Positions 6,839 to 14,472 of a stretch of 16,060 bases of DNA are shown in pieces. Source of the stretch: an uncultured Lachnospiraceae bacterium (lineage in GTDB: Bacteria > Bacillota > Clostridia > Lachnospirales > Lachnospiraceae); NCBI GenBank assembly GCA_902803245.1, contig CADCPJ010000201.1, positions 1-16,060 of the forward strand, written 5' to 3'. The notes beneath the pieces are model-generated. The model was given only the letters and a program-made list of their open reading frames with translations. It searched no databases and had not been told where the DNA came from. The position numbers and the translations under genes are program-made. Within the stretch, counting starts at the first letter, position 1, and every line of letters begins with the position of its first letter.

Positions 6839-7882
6839 TTACTGCAGGCGGTAGAACTTCTCCACAAGGCTCATGCGGGACGTCATATTTCTTAAGAGGC
6901 CGTCAAAGAGGACGAGGCCGGTCATGGCCTCCACGACGACAGCAGCCCTCGGGGCGATGACGGGATCGTGCCGGCCGCGAATGCCAAGGCGGATGTTCTC
7001 ACCGGACCGCGTCACTGTGTCCTGCGGAAGGGAGATGGAAGGGGTCGGCTTGAAGTACACGTGAATGCGGATGTCCGAGCCGTTTGAGATGCCGCCCAGG
7101 ATTCCTCCCGCGTGGTTGGAGACGGTTTCGATCCTGCCGCATTCGGCATGGAACGGGTCGTTGTTTTTTGAGCCGCGCATGAGGGAGACTTTTCTCCCGT
7201 CGCCGATCTCGACCGCTTTTACGGCGCCGATGGAAAAAAGTGCCTGTCCGAGGAGGGCGTCCAGCTTGTCAAAGACGGGGTCGCCGATGCCTGCCGGGAA
7301 TCCGCTCACGGTGCACTCGACCTCAGAGCCGATGGAATCGCCCGCAGCCTTAAGTGAATCAAGGAGCGCGTCGATTTCTTCCGTGCGGGAGAACGGCACG
7401 CCGCCGATCGCCGTCACTTCCGTGCGGAATCGGACGCCGAGCCGGCCGAGCGCGATGAGCGCGATCCCGCCCGCAGCGACCCTCGCCGCCGTCTCGCGCG
7501 CGGAGGAGCGGCCGCCGCCCCTGTGGTCGCGGATGCCGAATTTCGCGTCGAAGCCGAAGTCCGCGTGGCCCGGACGGCAGACTTCCTTCAGCGCGTCGTA
7601 ATCGGAGGAGTGCTGGTCCGTGCTCCGTATGAGGAGGGAGATGGGAGCTCCCGTAGTGAGGCCTTCATAGACGCCGGAGAGGATCTCCACATTGTCGGGC
7701 TCGACCCTTTTAGTGGAGAGCTTGCCGCCGTTCGGACGCCTGCGCTCCATATAGGGCTTAAGAGAAGACTCGTCGAGGGGCAGCCCGGCCGGGCAGCCGT
7801 CGACAACCGCTCCGATTGCCGGGCCGTGGGACTCGCCCCAGGTGGTTACTTTGAATATTGTGCCGAATGTCGATCCTGCCAT
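6839..7882 (-). CDS. aroC: Chorismate synthase
   Basis: The last shikimate-pathway enzyme, converting EPSP to chorismate with reduced FMN; cytoplasmic tetramer in known members. It has 347 residues, close to the family norm. The first signature WGESHG lies at residues 15-20, with the conserved His19. The second region is RPGHADFGFDAKFG (103-116), with His106 and then RDHRGGGRSSARET. The third is SNHAGGILGGISNG. Nothing essential appears missing. The start codon at 7882 is preceded on the minus strand by GGAGG with eight intervening bases. The gene stands alone, convergent with the lactonase gene and divergent from the rhomboid-like gene. Other aromatic genes are absent from the window, apart from trpS on the opposite strand. 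No convincing promoter could be picked in the A/T-rich 7900-7960 region. Confidence 0.97.
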   Translation of the reverse strand: MAGSTFGTIFKVTTWGESHGPAIGAVVDGCPAGLPLDESSLKPYMERRRPNGGKLSTKRVEPDNVEILSGVYEGLTTGAPISLLIRSTDQHSSDYDALKEVCRPGHADFGFDAKFGIRDHRGGGRSSARETAARVAAGGIALIALGRLGVRFRTEVTAIGGVPFSRTEEIDALLDSLKAAGDSIGSEVECTVSGFPAGIGDPVFDKLDALLGQALFSIGAVKAVEIGDGRKVSLMRGSKNNDPFHAECGRIETVSNHAGGILGGISNGSDIRIHVYFKPTPSISLPQDTVTRSGENIRLGIRGRHDPVIAPRAAVVVEAMTGLVLFDGLLRNMTSRMSLVEKFYRLQ

Positions 7883-7968
7883 GCCGCGTGCCTCCGGGAT
7901 TCATTTTCATAAGGTGATATTAAAATAATTCTACCATATAAGGTACCTCATTCCCACAAGGAATGTAT

Positions 7969-7997
7969 TTGACACGTCTTCCCTTAACCTCTATAAT
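7969..7997 (+). promoter_or_regulatory. Consensus sigma-A promoter for the rhomboid-like gene
   Basis: TTGACA at 7969-7974, a 17-base spacer, then TATAAT at 7992-7997: exact consensus at both boxes with optimal spacing. Transcription would start near 8004, giving a leader of about 110 bases before the ATG at 8113. Confidence 0.9.
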
Positions 7998-8042
7998 AAG
8001 CGGAAAAAGCTCTGACACTTTTTTATAACGGGTCCGATCAAT

Positions 8043-8110
8043 CCCGGGCCTTAAAATGCATAAGGAAACCGGCCCGGCTTTGCCCCGGGCCTTAAAGGAT
8101 ACATAAGAGG
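8043..8110 (+). promoter_or_regulatory. Leader with 13-bp direct repeat and competing hairpins
   Basis: CCCGGGCCTTAAA occurs at 8043-8055 and again at 8084-8096; each copy is followed by an ATAAGRRGA-like segment, and the second segment is next to the start codon. Between them GGCCCGG (8071-8077) can pair with CCGGGCC of either copy (8044-8050 or 8085-8091), so two mutually exclusive stems are possible. A 16-codon ORF (8056-8106, MHKETGPALPRALKDT) fills the space and stops six bases before the rhomboid-like ATG. It lacks an obvious SD. Confidence 0.5.
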
Positions 8111-8112
8111 AT

Positions 8113-9141
8113 ATGAACGATTTTCTGAACAAACTGGAGAGAAAAGTCGGGAAGCACACCGTGCCCCACCTGACCGCGATCATGATCGGCCTCATGGCGA
8201 TGGGGTACGTGATGTCCGCCATCAATGCCGGCGCGCTCAGCTATTTCACGCTGAACCCCGAGAGAATCTTTCACGGGCAGGTGTGGAGAATCGTCACATG
8301 GGTGCTGGTGCCGCGCAACAATCTGGATATCTTCACGGTTATCATGCTCTTTTTCTACTTCTCGATCGGGGTGTCGCTCGAGAAGGCCTGGGGAGATTTC
8401 AGGTACAATGCATATATCTTCAGCGGCCTGATCCTCACCATTATCGCGGCGATTGTCTCTTACTTCATTTACATGCCCTTCTTCCCGGATGTCATCGTCG
8501 GGCAGGCGATCGGAACCTTTTTCAGCCCCTACTACATCTGCATGTCGATCCTTCTGGCCTATGCGGCGACATTTCCGGAGGCAGTGGTTCTTCTTTTCTT
8601 TGTCATACCCCTCAAGATGAAGTACTTCGGCGTCATTGAGCTTGCATTTCTTCTCTATGAGGTCATCGGATACATCCGCATCGCCGCACAGGGCGGCCAG
8701 CTCGGACCCCTCTATATTCTTCCGATCATAGCGATTGCGGTCTCTCTTCTTAATTTTGCGCTGTTCTTCTCCGCGCTCAGGAACCGCGTGCACCTCACAG
8801 CGGAGCAGAGAAAGAGACAGAAGGAATTCCGGAGACAGGTCCTTGAGGCGGATGCCAGGAACAAGGCGAAGAAGAGGCAAAAGAGCGAAGCGGGAGCGGG
8901 CGGAGCCACTGTGGTGAGCATCGTGTCGAGGCATCGCTGCGAGGTGTGCGGCAGGACCGAGATCACGGACCCGGATCTCGAGTTCCGCTACTGCTCCAAG
9001 TGCATGGGGGCTCACGAGTACTGCATGGACCACCTCTACACACATGAGCACATCCGGATCGCGCCGCCGGGGGGAGACAATCCTGCGGCCGAAGGCGCGG
9101 GAGGACAAAGCACAATGAACGGCGAGAAAGGGAATCTGTGA
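8113..9141 (+). CDS. Rhomboid-like pseudoprotease with C-terminal zinc-binding module
   Basis: A 342-residue polytopic membrane protein, about six helices between residues 20 and 235. Rhomboid-superfamily marks are GQVWRIVTWVLVP, then GVSLEKAWGDFRYNAYIFSG, and FPEAVVLLFFVIPLKMKY. The GxSG serine motif expected before the FP is replaced by PYYICMS (Tyr at the serine position in my manual alignment), and the last helix has no His. Protease activity is therefore unlikely. After the membrane part comes a basic, Gln/Lys-rich stretch (about 230-262), then Cys276, Cys279, Cys294, Cys297, Cys304, His307, His311 and His313. This ligand pattern can hold one or two zinc ions in the cytoplasm. The nearest SD to the ATG (GAGG, 8107-8110) is only two bases away; AAAGGA at 8094-8099 is thirteen away. 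Role unknown, perhaps membrane-protein binding or quality control. Confidence 0.75.
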   Translation: MNDFLNKLERKVGKHTVPHLTAIMIGLMAMGYVMSAINAGALSYFTLNPERIFHGQVWRIVTWVLVPRNNLDIFTVIMLFFYFSIGVSLEKAWGDFRYNAYIFSGLILTIIAAIVSYFIYMPFFPDVIVGQAIGTFFSPYYICMSILLAYAATFPEAVVLLFFVIPLKMKYFGVIELAFLLYEVIGYIRIAAQGGQLGPLYILPIIAIAVSLLNFALFFSALRNRVHLTAEQRKRQKEFRRQVLEADARNKAKKRQKSEAGAGGATVVSIVSRHRCEVCGRTEITDPDLEFRYCSKCMGAHEYCMDHLYTHEHIRIAPPGGDNPAAEGAGGQSTMNGEKGNL

Positions 9142-9232
9142 CCGCACAGGCCGGAAAGAAGGACTGCGGGATGCATGAGCTTTCTGCCCGGACACAGCTG
9201 CATTAACACATATTTGAAACAGGAGAAGCTTT

Positions 9233-10510
9233 ATGAAAACACCATTTGTCACTGAGGAAAAATTAAGAGAGATCATCCGCGAGATTCCGACCCCGTTCCA
9301 CATCTACGATGAGAAGGGAATCCGTGAAAATGCGCGGAGAGTCCAGCAGGCATTCTCCTGGAATCCGGGGTACCGCGAGTATTTCGCAGTGAAGGCGGAG
9401 CCGAATCCCGTGATCTTAAGCATACTGAAGGAGGAGGGCTGCGGCTGTGACTGCTCGTCCCTTACAGAACTCATGATGGCGAAGGCCATCGGAAATGACG
9501 GCGAGATGACGATGTTTTCGTCCAATGACACGCCGGATGAAGAGTACGCGTATGCCAGCAATATGAATGCGATCATCAACCTCGACGACATAACGATGAT
9601 CGACAGCTTTGCGAATATCGTCGGGACATTCCCGAAGACGATGTGCTGCCGCTTCAATCCGGGAGGGATCTTCAAGGTATCGAACGGAATCATGGACACG
9701 CCAGGCGACGCGAAGTACGGCATGACTTCCGACCAGATCTTCAAGGCGTTCCGGATCCTTAAGAGCAACGGCGTGGAAGAGTTCGGCATCCACAGCTTCC
9801 TCGTCTCCAATGCCGTGACCAACGACTACTACCCGATGCTCGCGAAGCTCCTCTTCCAGCTCGCCGTGGAGCTTCAAAAGGATACCGGCTGCCATATCAG
9901 CTTCATCAATCTCTCCGGAGGCGTCGGCATTCCCTACAAGCCGGGTGACCCGGAAAACGACATTTTTAAGATCGGAGAGGGCGTCCGCAGGGCCTACGAA
10001 GAAGTGCTCGTTCCGGCCGGCATGGGCGACGTGAAGATCTTCACGGAGATGGGCCGCTTCATGACCGGGCCTTACGGCGCGCTCGTGACGACAGCCATCC
10101 ACGAGAAAAACATCATGAAGCACTACATCGGCGTCGATGCCTGTGCGTGCAATCTGATGCGCCCCGCGATGTACGGAGCATACCACCATATCACTGTCAT
10201 GGGCAAGGAGAACTCCCCCCTCACGAATATCTACGACGTCACGGGGTCTCTGTGCGAGAACAACGACAAGTTTGCCATCGACAGGATGCTTCCGCGCATC
10301 GACATGGGGGACCTGCTCTACATCCATGACACGGGCGCCCACGGATTTGCCATGGGTTACAACTACAACGGGAAGTTAAGAAGCGCGGAGGTTCTTCTCC
10401 GTGAGGACGGAAGCTTCGAGCTCATCCGGCGCGCGGAGACTCCGGCCGACTACTTCGCGACCTTGTCTGATCTTCCGGTCTACAGTGCGCTGATGGCGGA
10501 GCAGAAATAA
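9233..10510 (+). CDS. lysA: Diaminopimelate decarboxylase-family PLP enzyme
   Basis: A 425-residue fold-type III (alanine-racemase-like barrel) decarboxylase. It is expected to convert meso-diaminopimelate to L-lysine, the last step of lysine synthesis. The PLP lysine is Lys54 in YFAVKAEPNP. The PLP-phosphate loop reads NLSGGVGIPY (226-235), the substrate/PLP segment is EMGRFMTGPYG, and the second-subunit Cys is Cys341 in SLCENNDKFA. Several motifs differ from textbook LysA (SGGVG for GGG-G, CENND for CES-D, EMGRF for EPGR). I associate these changes with a separate Clostridia LysA-like clade, so the substrate is likely but not certain. The ATG at 9233 has AGGAG upstream. The gene follows the rhomboid-like gene by 91 bases; no other lysine gene is present. 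Confidence 0.82.
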   Translation: MKTPFVTEEKLREIIREIPTPFHIYDEKGIRENARRVQQAFSWNPGYREYFAVKAEPNPVILSILKEEGCGCDCSSLTELMMAKAIGNDGEMTMFSSNDTPDEEYAYASNMNAIINLDDITMIDSFANIVGTFPKTMCCRFNPGGIFKVSNGIMDTPGDAKYGMTSDQIFKAFRILKSNGVEEFGIHSFLVSNAVTNDYYPMLAKLLFQLAVELQKDTGCHISFINLSGGVGIPYKPGDPENDIFKIGEGVRRAYEEVLVPAGMGDVKIFTEMGRFMTGPYGALVTTAIHEKNIMKHYIGVDACACNLMRPAMYGAYHHITVMGKENSPLTNIYDVTGSLCENNDKFAIDRMLPRIDMGDLLYIHDTGAHGFAMGYNYNGKLRSAEVLLREDGSFELIRRAETPADYFATLSDLPVYSALMAEQK

Positions 10511-10533
10511 GGATCCGCGCTTACGGGCCGATC

Positions 10534-10577
10534 TTTCAGAAAAAGAACTACCATTTTCAGAAAAACTGTTGTATACT
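10534..10577 (+). promoter_or_regulatory. Putative tRNA promoter region with phased repeats
   Basis: TTTCAGAAAAA occurs at 10534-10544 and 10555-10565, exactly 21 bp apart (two helical turns). A TATACT -10-like box follows at 10572-10577. No good -35 hexamer sits 16-18 bases upstream of it, so the A-rich repeats may act as upstream activating or protein-binding elements. Confidence 0.5.
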
Positions 10578-10580
10578 GGT

Positions 10581-10605
10581 ATCTGTCCGCATCAGGCGGA
10601 CAGAT
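10581..10605 (+). other. Perfect 10-bp hairpin in the tRNA-Leu leader
   Basis: ATCTGTCCGC (10581-10590) and GCGGACAGAT (10596-10605) pair fully around loop ATCAG, starting four bases past the -10-like box and ending 12 bases before the tRNA. There is no U-run after it, so it is not an ordinary terminator. It may be an operator or an RNase processing signal in the precursor. Confidence 0.55.
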
Positions 10606-10617
10606 CCTTTCATATCG

Positions 10618-10701
10618 GCCGGTGTGGCGGAATTGGCAGACGCAGCAGACTCAAAATCTGCCGATCGCAAGATTGTGTGGGTTCGAGTCCCACCACCGGC
10701 A
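10618..10701 (+). tRNA. tRNA-Leu (anticodon CAA)
   Basis: An 84-base class II tRNA reading UUG. The acceptor stem GCCGGTG (10618-10624) pairs with CACCGGC (10694-10700), with discriminator A at 10701. The anticodon stem-loop is GCAGA CTCAAAA TCTGC, placing CAA at positions 34-36. A long variable arm (GATC GCAA GATT) is typical of tRNA-Leu. The T arm is GTGGG TTCGAGT CCCAC (10677-10693). The 3' CCA is not encoded (GTG follows), so it must be added by CCA nucleotidyltransferase. Confidence 0.97.
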
Positions 10702-10755
10702 GTGATGGAAAAGACCCCGTCGGTGTTTGCGCAAGGATTCGGAAACATTCTGTTG

Positions 10756-10785
10756 CCCGTGCGATTCATGCACGGGGTTTTTCTT
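10756..10785 (+). terminator. Intrinsic terminator after tRNA-Leu
   Basis: CCCGTGC (10756-10762) and GCACGGG (10770-10776) form a 7-bp stem with loop GATTCAT, followed by GTTTTTCTT. The trailer also holds ACCCCGT (10714-10720), which could pair with ACGGGGT (10772-10778) in competition with the terminator stem; this may be chance. Confidence 0.88.
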
Positions 10786-10879
10786 ATCTGAGATTATCCC
10801 TGGACGCGGCTGACCTTAAGCAACTGTCCCCGGCAATCTTTAAGACCGGGTAAGTATAACGGAGAGTGGATTTTTTGCT

Positions 10880-13291
10880 ATGCTTGTAATGATATTAAAG
10901 ATGTCGGCGTCGACTCTTCTCTACGTGCTGACGACGATTCTCCTGTGGAAAAGATTCGGAAACGGGAAGCTGAAATGGGGCGAAAGGCTCTTCGTCGGAA
11001 TTGTTTACGGTCTGCTCGCCGTTCTCTCCACGCATGTCGGGGTGGACTATGTCCACATGATGCTGAATGTGCGGGACATCGGACCGCTCGCGGCGGGCCT
11101 CTTTTTTGATCCCATATCGGGAATCATCGCCGGCCTGATCGGCGGCATAGAGCGGTACATCGCCGGAACGTACTTCGGCATAGGCTCGTACACGAGGATT
11201 GCCTGCAGCGTATCCACCTGCCTGGCCGGATTTCTGGCGGCCGGGCTCCACGTGTTTCTCTTCAAGCGCAGGAAACCTTCCCCGATGTATGCCTTCTTCA
11301 TGGGCTGCGTCATGGAAGTGTTTCACATGTACGCGGTCTTCTTCACGCATCGGGAAGATATGTCCATGGCCTATTACGTGGTGCGGATCTGCGCGCCTCC
11401 CATGATCATCTTCACGGGAATCGGGCTTGCGGTCTCCTCCTGGCTTCTCCTGTATCTGTCAGGACAGAGAAAGATCGTCTTCAAGCGCATGAAGAATGAT
11501 GAGATTTCCGTATCCCAGAAATTTCAGTTCTGGCTCTTCGCCGTCACCACTTTTATCATGCTCGTGAGCTTCTGCGTCTCCTTCATCATGCAGACCAAGT
11601 CCGCGGACCAGAACGCGAGGAACACCCTTCTGTCTGTCTCCGAGGAGATCCGGGAGACCAGCTATATGCTCCATGACACGATGGAAGGCGTGGAGACGCT
11701 GATAAACGAAATGGTCATGAATGATGCCGTCGAGATATCCCGGGATGTGGAAGAAATGGGAGGCCTCGGGCAGGTGACCGCAGCTTTCCTTGAAGAGATG
11801 CGGGAGAGATTCGACCTGAAGGCTGTGACCGCGGTCGCAAGCGACGGCAGTATTCTCATTTCGGCCGGGGAAGTCCCCGTCTACAGAAAGCTGCTCTCCC
11901 CGGTGCTTGACGGGTCGGCTCCTACGGCCTCCGGGATGCCGAGCGATTCCTTTGTCGTCGGCGGTGCCCGCTGCGGGGACGGTATGATCCAGACCGTCGC
12001 GGATCTGAAGGCCGTCTCTGAGAAGCTGAAGCTTGCAGCCATCAACGACACCCTCTCGAATTTCCATGTCGGAAGCGAGGGCTCATTTGATATCTTTACC
12101 ACGGGAACGGGAATTGTCTCTCTGGGAACTCATAAGGGCAAGGCGTTTTCTCTCAGCGAAGTCGCCGAGATCAAGGAGCATCTGACTGGCGACCAGTTTA
12201 TGACGATGAAAATCTTCGGGGTCAAGTCCCTGTGCCACCCGGAGCAGATGGAGAACGGGCAGGTTCTTATCACCGCCCTTCCCACAAGGGAGGTTTACAA
12301 AAACAGAGATGAGACGAGCTACGAGACAGGGCTGGCGGATATCCTGTTTGCTGCCGCCATCTACGTTTTAATCTCCCTGCTTGTCCAGCAGATCGTCGTC
12401 AACAATCTCGAGATGGTGAACAGGTCCCTTGCCAAGATCACGGACGGAGACCTCAACGAGATCGTGGAAGTGCGCAATTCCTCGGAGTTTGCATCCCTGT
12501 CTGACGACATCAATATGACGGTGGATGTGCTGAAGGGATATATCGACGCAGCGGAGAAGAGAATCGAGCAGGAGCTGGAGTTTGCCCGGTCAATCCAGGA
12601 ATCCGCTCTCCCAAAGAATTTCTCGCTGTTCGGAGACAGAATCGAGCTGTGGGCCAGTATGGACCCGGCGAAGGAGGTCGGAGGCGACTTCTATGATTTC
12701 TTCTACGTAAATCACACCACTTTGGCCATTGTGATCGCCGATGTGTCCGGAAAGGGAATTCCCGCGGCGCTCTTCATGATGCGCGGCAAGACGGCGATCC
12801 GGTCCCTCGCGGAACTGGGAACAAGCCCTGCGGAGATCCTCTACAAGGCAAACAACTCCCTGTGCGAGGGAAATGACGCCCAGATGTTCGTCACGGCATG
12901 GGTCGGAATTCTGGACATGAATACCGGCATCATGAAATGCGCCAATGCCGGCCACGAGTATCCGGTACTGTGCAGAAAAGGAGAAAAATTCGAGCTTTAC
13001 AAGGACAGGCACGGTGTGCCGCTTGCTGCGATGGAGGACGTCGTCTACCGCGAGTATGAGCTCAGGATCGGGAGCGGGGACAAGCTTTTCGTGTATACGG
13101 ACGGCATTCCGGAGGCGATCAACAAGGACTGCGAACAGTATGGTGCCGACAGGCTGGTTGAGAAGCTCAATGAAGTGAAGGACCTCAAGGTTGAGGAGAT
13201 TCTTCATGAGGTGAGAGAAGACATCCGGGAATTCGCCGGGGAAGCGGAGCAGTTTGACGACATCACGATGGTGGGAATCCGCCTGACATAA
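10880..13291 (+). CDS. Membrane PP2C/SpoIIE-type serine phosphatase with 5TM-LYT sensor and HAMP
   Basis: An 803-residue signalling protein. Residues 1-195 form a 5TM/LYT-type membrane sensor (RDIGPLAAGLFFDPISGIIAGLIGG and RIACSVSTCLAGFLAA are typical). A further helix at about 215-239 leads to an extracytoplasmic segment (about 240-484), then a helix at 485-508, a HAMP-like region (507-556) and a short coiled linker. The PP2C/SpoIIE domain spans about 575-803, with the metal aspartates in VGGDFYDF (Asp603), ADVSGKG (Asp621) and EQFDDIT (793/794), so it should be active. RsbU-like relatives dephosphorylate anti-sigma-factor antagonists in response to membrane signals. No anti-sigma, antagonist or sigma gene is next to it, so its partners lie elsewhere. 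The ATG at 10880 has only GGAGAG 13 bases away. It stands alone, with a terminator on each side. Confidence 0.93.
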   Translation: MLVMILKMSASTLLYVLTTILLWKRFGNGKLKWGERLFVGIVYGLLAVLSTHVGVDYVHMMLNVRDIGPLAAGLFFDPISGIIAGLIGGIERYIAGTYFGIGSYTRIACSVSTCLAGFLAAGLHVFLFKRRKPSPMYAFFMGCVMEVFHMYAVFFTHREDMSMAYYVVRICAPPMIIFTGIGLAVSSWLLLYLSGQRKIVFKRMKNDEISVSQKFQFWLFAVTTFIMLVSFCVSFIMQTKSADQNARNTLLSVSEEIRETSYMLHDTMEGVETLINEMVMNDAVEISRDVEEMGGLGQVTAAFLEEMRERFDLKAVTAVASDGSILISAGEVPVYRKLLSPVLDGSAPTASGMPSDSFVVGGARCGDGMIQTVADLKAVSEKLKLAAINDTLSNFHVGSEGSFDIFTTGTGIVSLGTHKGKAFSLSEVAEIKEHLTGDQFMTMKIFGVKSLCHPEQMENGQVLITALPTREVYKNRDETSYETGLADILFAAAIYVLISLLVQQIVVNNLEMVNRSLAKITDGDLNEIVEVRNSSEFASLSDDINMTVDVLKGYIDAAEKRIEQELEFARSIQESALPKNFSLFGDRIELWASMDPAKEVGGDFYDFFYVNHTTLAIVIADVSGKGIPAALFMMRGKTAIRSLAELGTSPAEILYKANNSLCEGNDAQMFVTAWVGILDMNTGIMKCANAGHEYPVLCRKGEKFELYKDRHGVPLAAMEDVVYREYELRIGSGDKLFVYTDGIPEAINKDCEQYGADRLVEKLNEVKDLKVEEILHEVREDIREFAGEAEQFDDITMVGIRLT

Positions 13292-13337
13292 GCAGCAATG
13301 ATCTTATAAGAGGAGACCGGAGCGCTGCTCCATATGA

Positions 13338-13374
13338 CAAACGGATGCCCGCAAGGAGGCATCCGTTTGCTTTT
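13338..13374 (+). terminator. Intrinsic terminator after the phosphatase gene
   Basis: A 12-bp perfect stem, CAAACGGATGCC (13338-13349) and GGCATCCGTTTG (13358-13369), has an 8-base loop, followed by C and four T's. The U-run is short, but the stem is strong and sits between the two genes. Confidence 0.82.
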
Positions 13375-13418
13375 GGAGCATTTTGAGCTGCGGGACCAGA
13401 AGGAGAAGGAGAAGTGAA

Positions 13419-14438
13419 ATGGCATATGAAGACAGAACGCTGGGAAGCCTTCTTAGCGCCCCGATAATCAGCCGGATCGCGGATGATGCAATCCGGAACA
13501 GGGACTTAAGAACGGAAGATCTGTGGAACGACACTCTTGGTGAGATAAGGAAAGAGGAGTTTTTCTCAGGAGATATCGGAAAGGGCATGGAGAGGCTGTA
13601 CAGGGCCGCGGCGGCCGGAGAGTGGTACTATCCGCTTTACAGCGAGGAGGAGTGCCTTAAGGACGAAGCCCGAAGGGGAGTGAACCTTGTGTTCTTTCCG
13701 TCAGACAAAAAAGAAGCGGATGACAGGCCGTTTATCCTGCTTGTGCCAGGCGGAGGATTCGTGAATGTCTGGAATCTGACCGAGGGCTGGCCGGTGGCGG
13801 CTGAGTTCAACAGCTGGGGCTATCATGTTTTTATTCTCACCTACCAGGTGGCGGGGGAAGAGGGTCTGCTGAAGAAGAACATGGAGGACTTCGCCAGGGC
13901 TCTGAAGCGGATCGCCGAAAAAGAGGCCCGGCTTCCCGTCCGGGCCGACCGTTACATCACCTGCGGCTTCTCCGCCGGCGGTTATCTGGTCTGTCTGTGG
14001 AATACGGAGATGGGATATCCCCACTACCAGCTCCCGAAACCTGAGGCCTCATTTCCCATCTATCCCCTTGTCAGCCCCGCCCTTGAGCTTAAAGAACTGG
14101 AGGAAAGCAAGGATAAGGATGCGGAGGACTACTTAAGCCATGGCCGCCGCCTGTATGGCTGTCCGCTGCATGAAGCAGTCGTGCTCCCGTATGAGATCCC
14201 GGAGCACGCGGAAGGCTTTCCTCCCTGCGCGATCTTTCTCGCGGCGGAGGATGACAAGGTGAGTCCCGAGCACTCCCGCCTCCTTGCCCGGACGCTTGAG
14301 ATCCATCAGATTCCCTGCCGTCTTGAGATCGGTCCCACCGGCGGGCACGGTTTCGCCGACGGATCCGGGATGTGCATGGAAGGATGGACGAAGCGGGCGG
14401 TCAGGTGGTATGAGTCGCTGCGGCGGCATCCGTCTTAA
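13419..14438 (+). CDS. Alpha/beta hydrolase (esterase/lipase-like)
   Basis: A 339-residue cytoplasmic protein with no signal peptide. The oxyanion-hole segment is VPGGGF (Gly111-113), corresponding to HGGG in hormone-sensitive-lipase-type esterases. The nucleophile elbow is GFSAGG with Ser185. The acid is Asp278 or Asp279 in AAEDDKV, and the base is His310 in GGHGFADG. The catalytic triad therefore looks complete, and the ester or acyl substrate cannot be told. The first 90 residues precede the hydrolase core and are not a motif I recognise. The start is the ATG at 13419, seven bases after AAGGAG. An upstream in-frame TTG (13383) exists but lies next to the terminator and has no SD. The gene is convergent with the MATE gene, 34 bases away. 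Confidence 0.88.
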   Translation: MAYEDRTLGSLLSAPIISRIADDAIRNRDLRTEDLWNDTLGEIRKEEFFSGDIGKGMERLYRAAAAGEWYYPLYSEEECLKDEARRGVNLVFFPSDKKEADDRPFILLVPGGGFVNVWNLTEGWPVAAEFNSWGYHVFILTYQVAGEEGLLKKNMEDFARALKRIAEKEARLPVRADRYITCGFSAGGYLVCLWNTEMGYPHYQLPKPEASFPIYPLVSPALELKELEESKDKDAEDYLSHGRRLYGCPLHEAVVLPYEIPEHAEGFPPCAIFLAAEDDKVSPEHSRLLARTLEIHQIPCRLEIGPTGGHGFADGSGMCMEGWTKRAVRWYESLRRHPS

Positions 14439-14472
14439 GGCTTATGAGCTCACCTGGGAAGCCTTTGGCGTC

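Noticed and set aside
7930..7947. Palindromic ACCATATAAGGT/GGTACC sequence near aroC as an operator
   Set aside because: The symmetry is imperfect and short, and no promoter boxes for aroC could be placed around it with confidence.
8092..9303. Minus-strand ORF of 403 codons opposite the rhomboid-like gene
   Set aside because: Its product is rich in His/Asp/Arg as expected from antisense of GC-rich coding DNA, it shows no family motif, and the plus frame has clear rhomboid motifs.
10828..10850. CCCGG/CCGGG hairpin before the phosphatase gene
   Set aside because: Five base pairs with a 12-base loop; expected by chance at this GC content.
14438..14464. Inverted repeat AGGCTT/AAGCCT between the convergent hydrolase and MATE genes
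   Set aside because: Only six base pairs with a 15-base loop and no proper U-run on either strand; too weak to call a terminator.
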